From Streptomyces cinnamoneus (GTDB taxonomy: Bacteria > Actinomycetota > Actinomycetes > Streptomycetales > Streptomycetaceae), in the NCBI RefSeq assembly GCF_002939475.1, contig NZ_PKFQ01000001.1:1178001-1242000 (forward strand): a stretch of 64,000 nucleotides of DNA. The letters are read 5' to 3'. The notes beneath the pieces are model-generated. The model was not told where the DNA came from. It saw nothing but the letters and a program-made list of their open reading frames with translations, and ran no database searches. Below, piece after piece: positions 59,201 through 64,000 of the stretch. The stretch's first letter is position 1; each line of letters begins with the position of its first letter. The position numbers and the translations under genes are program-made.

Positions 59201-62200
59201 CCACCCTGGACGGCTTGATCGCCTTCAGCCGTCGTCGCGGCCTGGCGGCGGACGGACGCTGCAAGGCCTTCTCGGAGACAGCCGACGGCTTCGGCTTCGC
59301 CGAGGGTGTGGGGGTGTTGTTGCTGGAGCGGTTGTCGGACGCGCGGCGCAACGGCCGGCGGATCCTGGCGGTCGTGCGGGGGTCGGCGGTCAACCAGGAC
59401 GGCGCGAGCAACGGCCTGACGGCACCGAACGGCCCCTCGCAGGAACGAGTGATCCGAGCGGCACTGGCAAACGCACGCCTGACCCCGAACGATGTGGACG
59501 CGGTCGAAGCCCACGGAACAGGCACACGACTGGGCGACCCCATCGAGGCACAAGCCCTCCTGGCCACCTACGGACAAGGACGGCCGGAGGACCGGCCCCT
59601 GTGGCTGGGCTCGCTCAAGTCCAACATCGGCCACGCCCAAGCCGCAGCAGGCGTCGGCGGCGTCATCAAAATGATCCAGGCCATGCGCCACGGCACCCTG
59701 CCACCCACCCTCCACGTCGACGAACCGAACAGCGAGGTGGACTGGTCGGCCGGCGGGGTTCGGCTGCTGACGGAGACGTGCGGCTGGCCGGAGGTCGAGC
59801 GTCCGCGGCGGGTGGGTGTGTCGTCGTTCGGGATCAGCGGAACCAACGCCCACGTCATCCTGGAACAGGCACCACCAGAGACAGTGGAGGAGCAGGCGCC
59901 CGCCACTGGGCAGAGCGACGTGGTCGTGCCCTGGGTCGTCTCGGGCAAGACCGAAGCAGCCGTCGACGAACAGCTCGCACGGCTACGCCAATGGGCCCAG
60001 CAACGGCCGGACGCCCGGCCAGTCGACGTCGCCCACGCCTTGGCCACGAGTCGCACGCACTTCGAATACCGGGCCGCGGTCGTAGGCCGAACCCACGAAG
60101 AACTTGTCACCGCGCTGGCCTCGCCCGCATCGGTCTTACGAGGCCGGCGACAAGGCCGCGAACTGGCGGTCCTCTTCGCGGGACAGGGCTCACAACGCCC
60201 CGGCATGGGACGCGAACTCCACGCCACCTACCCAGCCTTCGCCGACGCCTTCGACGCCATCCGCACCGAACTCGACCAACACCTAGACCTGCCACTCACC
60301 CACATCATGTGGCACGACACCACCGGCCTACTCCACCAAACCGCCTATACCCAGGCCGCGCTCTTCGCCCTCGAAACAGCCCAATACAGGCTCATAGAAA
60401 GCTGGGGACTACGGCCAGAGGCACTGCTCGGGCACTCGATCGGGGAACTCACCGCAGCCCACGTCGCCGGCATCTGGTCTCTCGAAGACGCCTGCACCCT
60501 GGTCGCCGCACGCGGACGCCTCATGCAAACCCTCCCCACCAGCGGCACCATGACCGCCCTCCAAGCCACAGAAAACGAAATCGCTCCTCTTCTCAACGAG
60601 CGAGTGAGCCTGGCAGCCATCAACGGCCCCTCATCCGTCGTCATCTCCGGCGACAAAGACGCCGTCGACACCATCGCAACAACCGTCACCAACTGGGGCC
60701 GCAAAACCAAGAAACTCCACGTCAGCCACGCCTTCCACTCCCCCCACATGGACCCCATACTCGACGAATTCCAAACCATCGCCGAGTCCCTCACCTACCA
60801 CCCACCCCAGCTGACCATCATCTCCAACCTCACCGGCCAACCCACCACCACCGACACCCTCACCCCCACCTACTGGACCCACCACATCCGCCAACCCGTC
60901 CGCTTCAACGACGGCCTCACCCACCTCACCACCCACACCCTCCTCGAACTCGGCCCCGACAGCACCCTCACCGCCCTCACCCAACCAACCCACCCCCACA
61001 CCACCGCCACCCCCCTCCTCCGCAAAAACCACCCCGAACCCCACACCACCATCACCGCCCTCACCCACCTCCACACCACCGGCACCACCCCCAGCTGGAA
61101 CACCCTCCTCCCCACCACCCACCCCACCCACGACCTCCCCACCTACCCCTTCCAACACCACCACTACTGGCTGGAACCCTCGCGCCCCGCCGGCTCGCCC
61201 ACCGGTTCCGCAGCGGACCCGGCCGACGCCGCGCTCTGGGCCGCGATCGAGAGCGGTGACCTCGACGCGCTCGCCGAGACCCTCGCGCTCGCGTCCGACG
61301 CACCGCTGACCGCGGTCGTCCCCGCTCTGGCCGCCTGGCGGCGCGGCAACCGCGACCGTTCCACCCTCGACTCCTGGCAGTACCGCGAGACGTGGCGCCG
61401 CTTGCCCGCCGGTCCAGCCACCGCGTCCGCCCCCGACCTCTCCGGCACCTGGCTCCTGGTGGCCCCGCCCGGGCACGACGGCCTCGCCGACGGCCACTCC
61501 CTGGTCGCCGCCTGCGCCGCCGCGCTCGCCGACCACCGGGCCGAGGTCGTGTGCGTCGCGCCCGCCACCACGGTCGCGGACCGCACCGAGTTCGCCGATC
61601 TCGTCCGTACCGCTCTCGCCGGTCGCGGCCCCGTCGCCGGTGTGCTGTCCCTGCTGGCTCTGGACGACCGGCCGCATCCCGCGCACCCGTCCGTGCCCGC
61701 CGGGCTCGCCGCCACCGCCGCGCTGGTGCAGGCCCTGGGCGACTGCGGGATCGGCGCCCCCCTGCACGTCGCGACCACCGGAGCCGTCCACGTCGACCGC
61801 GCGGACTCCCCCGTCCTCGCGACCGCCGCCCAGTTCTGGGGCTTCGGCAGGGTCGTCCAGCTCGAACACCCCGACCGCTGGGGCGGTCTCCTCGATCTGC
61901 CCGCCGACCTCGATCCCGCTCTGCGTGCCCGGTTCGCCGCTGCGCTCCGCTCCCCCGCCGAGGCGGAGGTCGCCCTGCGTTCCTCCGGCACGTACGCGCG
62001 GCGTCTGGTGCGTGCGCCGCTCGGCGCGACGGCGACCGGTGGCTGGAAGCCCCGTGGCACCGTACTGGTGACGGGGGGCACGGGTGCCGTCGGCGGGCAG
62101 GTGGCCCGTTGGCTGGCCGGTCAGGGCGCGGAGCATCTGCTGCTCGTCGGCCGGAGCGACCGTGCGGCCGTGGGTGCGGCGGAGTTTGCGGAAGAGCTGC

Positions 62201-64000
62201 GGGCCGCGGGCGCAGGTGTGACGTTCGCGGCGTGCGACGTCGCCGACCGTGCCGCCCTTGAGCGGCTGCTGGCCGACGTGCCGGCGGACCGCCCGTTGTC
62301 GGCGGTGGTGCACGTGGCCGGGGCCCTGGACGACGGGGTCGTGGACGCGCTGGACGCGGAACGGTTCGCCGCTGTCTTCCGGTCGAAGGTGACCGGTGCG
62401 TGGAACCTGCACGAGCTGACCGCCGGTCTCGAACTGGACGCGTTCGTGCTCTTCTCGTCCCTGGCCGGCGTGCTCGGCGCCGCCGGGCAGGGCAACTACG
62501 CGGCCGCCAACGCCTCCTTGGACGCCCTCGCCCGGCACCGGCGCTCGCTCGGTCTGCCCGCGACGTCCCTCGCCTGGGGGGCGTGGGCCGGAGCCGGCAT
62601 GGCGGCCGGTGACGGCGTCGCCGACCGGCTGCGGCGCACGGGGCTGCTGCCGATGGACCCGGAAGTCGCCGTCACCGCCCTGGCCCGGGCCGTCGGTCAC
62701 GACGAGGCGTGTCTGGTCGTGGCCGCACTCGACTGGGAGGTCTTCCCCCTGTCCTGGCCGGCGTCCCGGCCGTACGCCGTGCTCGCCGAGCTGGCCGCGC
62801 CGTCCGGTGCGGGGGCCGACGCCTCGCGGGACGACCACCGCACGCCGCTGCTGCGGCGACTGGCGGAGGCCGCCGAGGGCAACGAGCGGCGGCGCGTGCT
62901 GCTGGAAGCCGTACGGGGCGAGGTCGCGGCGGTGCTGGGGCACGCGGCGCCGGACGCCGTCGGGCCGGACCGTGCGTTCAGCGCGCTCGGCTTCGACTCG
63001 CTGACCGCCGTGGAGCTGCGGAACCGGCTCGGTGCCGCCACGGGCCTGGCGCTGCCGGCGACGCTGACGTTCAACCACCCCACTGCGGCCGCGCTCGCCG
63101 ACCATCTGCTGGCCGAGCTGACGGACGGCGTGCCCACGCCGGACGCGCCGGCGGCGCGGCCCGCCCTCGCGCCGGCCGACGACGACCCGATCGCGATCAT
63201 CGGCATGAGCTGCCGCTTCCCGGGCGGAGTGCGATCGCCCGGTGAGCTGTGGCGGCTGGTGGCCGAAAGTGTGGACGCGGTGTCCGGCTTCCCCGCGGAC
63301 CGTGGCTGGGACGTCGGGGCGCTCTACGACCCGGACCCCGACCGGCCCGGCACGACGTACGTCCGTGACGGCTCCTTCGTCGACGACGTCGCCGGTTTCG
63401 ACGCGGACTTCTTCGGGATCAGCCCGCGCGAGGCCCTCGCCATGGACCCGCAGCAGCGGCTGCTGCTGGAGACGTCGTGGGAGGTGTTCGAGCGGGCCGG
63501 CATCGCGCCGTCGGCGGTGCGCGGCAGGCCGGTGGGCGTGTTCGTGGGCACCAACGGCAACGACTACGGCGCTCTCCTGCGGGGCGTTCCCCAGGAGTTG
63601 GAGGGGCACGTCGGCACGGGCAACGCGGCGAGCGTGGCCTCCGGCCGCATCTCCTACGTGCTCGGTCTGGAGGGGCCCGCGGTCACCGTGGACACGGCGT
63701 GCTCGTCGTCCCTGGTCGCCCTGCACCTGGCCGCGCAGGCGCTGCGCGGCGGGGACTGCGAGCTGGCGCTGGCGGGCGGTGTCACGGTGATGTCCGCCCC
63801 GGACGCCTTCGTGGAGTTCAGCCGGCAGCGGGGGCTGGCCGAGGACGGCCGGTGCAAGGCGTTCGCGGCGGGCGCGGACGGCACGGCGTGGGGCGAGGGC
63901 GTGGGCGTCCTGCTGGTGGAGCGGCTGTCGGACGCGGTGCGCAACGGACACGAGGTGCTGGCCGTCGTGCGGGGGTCCGCCGTGAACCAGGACGGCGCGT
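51292..64000 (+). CDS. Modular type I polyketide synthase with AMP-ligase loading module (3' part beyond window)
   Basis: ATG at 51292 follows AGGAG. The frame stays open to the window edge, at least 4,236 codons. Domain order: AMP-ligase, ACP; KS-AT-DH-KR-ACP; KS-AT-KR-ACP; KS (partial). All active-site residues seen are intact. The ligase should activate the 3,5-dihydroxybenzoate made by the divergent operon and load it on the first ACP. Module 1 would leave a double bond after extension and module 2 a hydroxyl. One TTA codon lies at 60136-60138, so translation of module 2 onward may depend on bldA. Modules beyond KS3 and any thioesterase are outside. From memory, kendomycin and venemycin synthases share the loading logic. 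The reduced modules here suggest a longer chain than venemycin. Confidence 0.95.
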   Translation, partial: MLRTELMQPLPRLLVAQAARFGDKAAFRDPQRVVGYAELELRTGRIAGHLADVGLATGDRAAIYLGNRVETIECYLAVARAGGVGVPLHPQSADAELRHLLGDSGARVVFTDRFRLEQVRRCWAGDDALAVVVVDDDGEPHDAAEPADAAPVEASFEEWATTAPATAARDDLGLDDPAWILYTSGTTGEPKGVVSTQRSCLWSVAACYAPVLGLSPDDRVLWPLPLFHSLAHILCVLGVTATGATAHILPGVSAEDVLDEVRGGDHTFLVGVPTMYRYLLDEAGADGLPLPALRICLTTGSGAGETLRRDFEERFGVPLVDSYGSTETCGAITVNWPTGTRPAGSCGLPVPGLSLRLVDPDDGRDVAPGEEGEIWVSGPSLMTGYHGRPEETATAVTDGWYHTGDLGRRDEFGYLSITGRIKELIIRGGENIHPGEVEDVLLRLDGVADAAVVGRAHEVLGEVPVACLVPAAGAVLDPEAVFAACAERLAYFKVPEELYTTDAIPRTGSGKVTRHALRDRPGTLLAAREPAEAAAPVRKDADPGAAAAFRARLSGLGPADRRRALLDLVREETAAVLGGVTPGEIHATRAFKEFGFDSASAVRLRGRLADATGLRLPSTLVFDRPTPAAVADHLHAGLYGTPTPAARSRGRAAAHAEPIAIVGMSCRFPGGVASPEELWRLVADGVDAIGGFPADRGWDVDALYDPDPDAPGKTYVREGGFLGDAAGFDAAFFGISPREALAMDPQQRLLLETSWEAVERAGIDPVAVRGKAVGVYAGAMFHDYAAAHGDQGAEGLEGYLGTGSAGSVISGRVAYALGLEGPAVTVDTACSSSLVALHFAAQALRGGECELALAGGVAVMATPGVFVDFSKQRGLAADARCKSFAAAADGTGWSEGVGMVLLERLSDAHRNGHHVLAVIRGSAVNQDGASNGLTAPNGPSQERVIHAALTNARLTPADVDAVEAHGTGTRLGDPIEAQALLATYGQNRPTDHPLWLGSLKSNIGHAQAAAGIGGVIKMVEAMRHGTLPRTLHVDQPTTEVDWSSGAVALLTEARSWPETGRPRRAAVSSFGVSGTNAHLILEHTPEEEAAAPDDAAAPPAGAVPWVLSARTDAALREQAARLHAHLTERPGLEPAGVARALALRTGFARRAVITGGDRERLLAGLTALANGEPVPEVPTGSAAPEPRVVFVFPGQGTQWRGMAVELLDSSPVFAESVGACAEALAEYVDWNLLDVLRDAPGAPPLERVDVVQPVSFAVMVSLAKLWRSCGVEPDAVIGHSQGEIAAACVAGALGLADACRVVALRSRELLALAGRGGMVWLSASAERAAELLAPWEGRLSVAAVNGPSSVVVSGEAAALDEFERKLARAGVWRWRVPGVDFAAHSPQIDDIAAELRDVLAPVKPGPVRLPFFSTVDCRWAEGPELDGAYWFRNLRETVRFEAATAALLTAGHSVFIEVSAHPVLIQGIHETVDATGTPAVAFGTLQREQGGPGRWLTALGQAWTAGVPVAWRELTGAGGRADLPTYPFEHRHYWSVPAVGSRGDVRSAGLEDTGHPLLGASVALPGSDGLVLTGRLSRRTHPWLADHAVSGTALLPGSAFMELALRAADQAGCRSVEELALEAPMPLPEQGGLAVRVEVGAADGTGRRPVSVHSRGDEPDAPWTRHATGFLAADGDGAPPPLAEWPPHGATPVDVDGAYIRLAERGFSYGPAFQGLRAVWRRGEELFAEAALDEESAAEADAYGLHPALLDSALHAMELAAGDGQGEPAGGRLAFSWSGMALHAVGAAAIRVRLVPAGPDAVSVTVADSTGAPVASIASVVLRAVEGRRLSATATSGGGTDLFHVDWTPVARRTAGDGGWWAVVGPDPLGVAEAVRAAGREVREFTDLTDLDGLREALAPGSPLPEVVCAALATPAPTPETTSGDLPGAARAATGRALELVRSRLGDDRLGSSRLVLLTRQAVAAGDDDSVVDLAYAPVWGLVRAAQSEHPDRFVLVDVDAARPAWGEALVAAVASGETQLAVRGGEVLAPRLARTTGAPGAADPFAGWDPDGTVLVTGGTGGLGALVARHLVTAHGVRRLLLVSRRGADAPNARDVTDELTALGAVVDVAACDVADEDDVASALSLVPAGHPLTAVVHTAGLVDDGVVGSLTAGQIDAVFRPKVDGALNLLRLTGPDGLTAFLMFSSAAAVCGSPGQGNYAAANAFLDALAHHERARSGPAPVVTSLAWGVWAEESGMAGRLDAADLRRLARAGAAAMTAEQGLALFDRACGAGRASVVPMRVDLQALRARDHDAVPGLFRNLLATRRRAAAPAAESPSSFAARLAAMAEEQRLRALLDVVRANAATVLGHASAEEIAEDRTFRELGFDSLTAVEFRNRLSTVTGLRLPATLIFNHPTPAVLASYLLGETLGDAGAPADAASAPAPAVLVDDEPIAVVGMSCRYPGGVTSPEDLWRLVADGTDAVSGFPTDRGWDVTAAYDPDPDAPGKTYVREGGFLDDVAGFDADFFGISPREALAMDPQQRLLLETSWEAFERAGIEPTAVRGTPVGVYAGTHGQDYAELLARADDSLEGYRDTGNAASVVSGRISYTLGLEGPAVTVDTACSSSLVALHLAVQALRNGECELALAGGVAVVSTLDGLIAFSRRRGLAADGRCKAFSETADGFGFAEGVGVLLLERLSDARRNGRRILAVVRGSAVNQDGASNGLTAPNGPSQERVIRAALANARLTPNDVDAVEAHGTGTRLGDPIEAQALLATYGQGRPEDRPLWLGSLKSNIGHAQAAAGVGGVIKMIQAMRHGTLPPTLHVDEPNSEVDWSAGGVRLLTETCGWPEVERPRRVGVSSFGISGTNAHVILEQAPPETVEEQAPATGQSDVVVPWVVSGKTEAAVDEQLARLRQWAQQRPDARPVDVAHALATSRTHFEYRAAVVGRTHEELVTALASPASVLRGRRQGRELAVLFAGQGSQRPGMGRELHATYPAFADAFDAIRTELDQHLDLPLTHIMWHDTTGLLHQTAYTQAALFALETAQYRLIESWGLRPEALLGHSIGELTAAHVAGIWSLEDACTLVAARGRLMQTLPTSGTMTALQATENEIAPLLNERVSLAAINGPSSVVISGDKDAVDTIATTVTNWGRKTKKLHVSHAFHSPHMDPILDEFQTIAESLTYHPPQLTIISNLTGQPTTTDTLTPTYWTHHIRQPVRFNDGLTHLTTHTLLELGPDSTLTALTQPTHPHTTATPLLRKNHPEPHTTITALTHLHTTGTTPSWNTLLPTTHPTHDLPTYPFQHHHYWLEPSRPAGSPTGSAADPADAALWAAIESGDLDALAETLALASDAPLTAVVPALAAWRRGNRDRSTLDSWQYRETWRRLPAGPATASAPDLSGTWLLVAPPGHDGLADGHSLVAACAAALADHRAEVVCVAPATTVADRTEFADLVRTALAGRGPVAGVLSLLALDDRPHPAHPSVPAGLAATAALVQALGDCGIGAPLHVATTGAVHVDRADSPVLATAAQFWGFGRVVQLEHPDRWGGLLDLPADLDPALRARFAAALRSPAEAEVALRSSGTYARRLVRAPLGATATGGWKPRGTVLVTGGTGAVGGQVARWLAGQGAEHLLLVGRSDRAAVGAAEFAEELRAAGAGVTFAACDVADRAALERLLADVPADRPLSAVVHVAGALDDGVVDALDAERFAAVFRSKVTGAWNLHELTAGLELDAFVLFSSLAGVLGAAGQGNYAAANASLDALARHRRSLGLPATSLAWGAWAGAGMAAGDGVADRLRRTGLLPMDPEVAVTALARAVGHDEACLVVAALDWEVFPLSWPASRPYAVLAELAAPSGAGADASRDDHRTPLLRRLAEAAEGNERRRVLLEAVRGEVAAVLGHAAPDAVGPDRAFSALGFDSLTAVELRNRLGAATGLALPATLTFNHPTAAALADHLLAELTDGVPTPDAPAARPALAPADDDPIAIIGMSCRFPGGVRSPGELWRLVAESVDAVSGFPADRGWDVGALYDPDPDRPGTTYVRDGSFVDDVAGFDADFFGISPREALAMDPQQRLLLETSWEVFERAGIAPSAVRGRPVGVFVGTNGNDYGALLRGVPQELEGHVGTGNAASVASGRISYVLGLEGPAVTVDTACSSSLVALHLAAQALRGGDCELALAGGVTVMSAPDAFVEFSRQRGLAEDGRCKAFAAGADGTAWGEGVGVLLVERLSDAVRNGHEVLAVVRGSAVNQDGA
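53260..58530 (+). other. PKS module 1: KS-AT-DH-KR-ACP
   Basis: KS1 has Cys830 in [22 protein letters not shown] and [14 protein letters not shown]1 has Ser1280 in [14 protein letters not shown]. Its specificity loop reads DFAAHS (about 1380-1385), closer to methylmalonyl (YASHS) than to malonyl (HAFHS) enzymes, but not canonical. DH1 has His1587 in [12 protein letters not shown] and Asp1751 in [12 protein letters not shown]1 has the NADPH motif [12 protein letters not shown], Tyr2201 in [11 protein letters not shown] and a VDD in place of LDD, suggesting B-type. ACP1 Ser2371 lies in [11 protein letters not shown]. The expected product is an alpha,beta-double bond conjugated to the aryl ketone-derived chain. 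Confidence 0.88.
53506..63473 (+). repeat. Near-identical KS-coding direct repeats
   Basis: A 44-base block coding [14 protein letters not shown] is identical at 53506-53549, 58837-58880 and 63430-63473, inside longer highly similar KS regions. These repeats could recombine and delete or add whole modules. Confidence 0.8.
58580..63130 (+). other. PKS module 2: KS-AT-KR-ACP, malonyl-specific
   Basis: KS2 has Cys2606. AT2 has Ser3049 in [16 protein letters not shown] and the malonyl signature SHAFHSPHM (3145-3153). No DH motif (HxxxGxxxxP) follows the AT; residues about 3290-3400 go directly to the KR structural subdomain. KR2 has [13 protein letters not shown] (about 3592), LDD in [12 protein letters not shown] (B-type) and Tyr3736 in [14 protein letters not shown]2 Ser3903 lies in [11 protein letters not shown]. 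Expected: malonyl extension and reduction to a hydroxyl. Confidence 0.88.
63180..64000 (+). other. PKS module 3: ketosynthase, partial
   Basis: The KS3 start ([13 protein letters not shown]), the [20 protein letters not shown] block and Cys4137 in [12 protein letters not shown] are present. The catalytic His residues and everything downstream are beyond the window. Confidence 0.85.

Overview
The window is typical Streptomyces chromosome: very high G+C, strong GC3 codon bias, GTG starts, rare TTA codons, GTGA/ATGA stop-start overlaps, and gene families and gene order (AAA ATPase, hisG/hisE, FMN-riboswitch rib operon, chitinase, GuaB1) that, from memory, match the SCO143x-146x part of the S. 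coelicolor core chromosome. No rRNA, tRNA, CRISPR array or insertion sequence was seen.

Layout. 1-8 kb: a partial His/Met-rich membrane protein, a holin-like protein, a GAF/winged-helix regulator next to an aldehyde dehydrogenase, an acidic protein with Lsr2-like elements, an aldo/keto reductase and a secreted HNH nuclease. 7.4-9 kb: a secreted Asp-His-Gly-Arg repeat protein followed by a class F sortase that may anchor it. 9-15 kb: a DUF4291 protein, a DUF779 protein preceded by a coupled 13-codon leader with a TTA codon, a PAS-GGDEF-EAL cyclic-di-GMP enzyme, a C39-like secreted protein and a P-loop kinase. 15-20 kb: a small-RNA candidate, an EccA-like AAA ATPase and a pair of CNNM/CorC-type membrane proteins. 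20-26.6 kb: a minus-strand array running from an FMN riboswitch through ribD-ribE-ribM-ribBA-ribH into hisE-hisG and a PH-domain protein. 26.8-34 kb: a chitinase with the classical repeat/DasR-type promoter, an MFS transporter, a second Asp/His/Arg repeat protein, a uracil-xanthine permease and a DUF5995 protein. 34-40 kb: an amine oxidase, a nitrilase-family amidohydrolase, an Lrp/AsnC regulator, a GNAT enzyme and an amino-acid permease, a probable amine or amino-acid catabolic unit. It carries the same three-part TTGCG motif upstream of two of its transcription units. 40.3-41.75 kb: guaB1.

At about 41.9 kb the core chromosome gives way to a biosynthetic gene cluster that continues past the right edge. 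A minus-strand operon encodes DpgA (type III PKS), DpgB, DpgC, a benzoylformate-decarboxylase-like ThDP enzyme and a benzaldehyde-dehydrogenase-like enzyme. Read in order, these should make 3,5-dihydroxybenzoic acid: malonyl-CoA to 3,5-dihydroxyphenylacetyl-CoA, to 3,5-dihydroxyphenylglyoxylate, to the aldehyde, to the acid. Divergently transcribed is a giant type I PKS gene, open for at least 4,236 codons. Its loading module is an AMP-ligase plus ACP, followed by KS-AT-DH-KR-ACP, KS-AT-KR-ACP and the start of a third module. A stand-alone BM3-like P450 and a SAM methyltransferase lie at the cluster edge. The logic resembles the type III/type I hybrids reported for kendomycin and venemycin, and the product here is probably a longer, reduced, aryl-primed polyketide. 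A nearly identical short motif sits before both the P450 and the PKS, and the PKS gene carries a TTA codon inside a second-module AT whose base composition differs from the rest of the gene.
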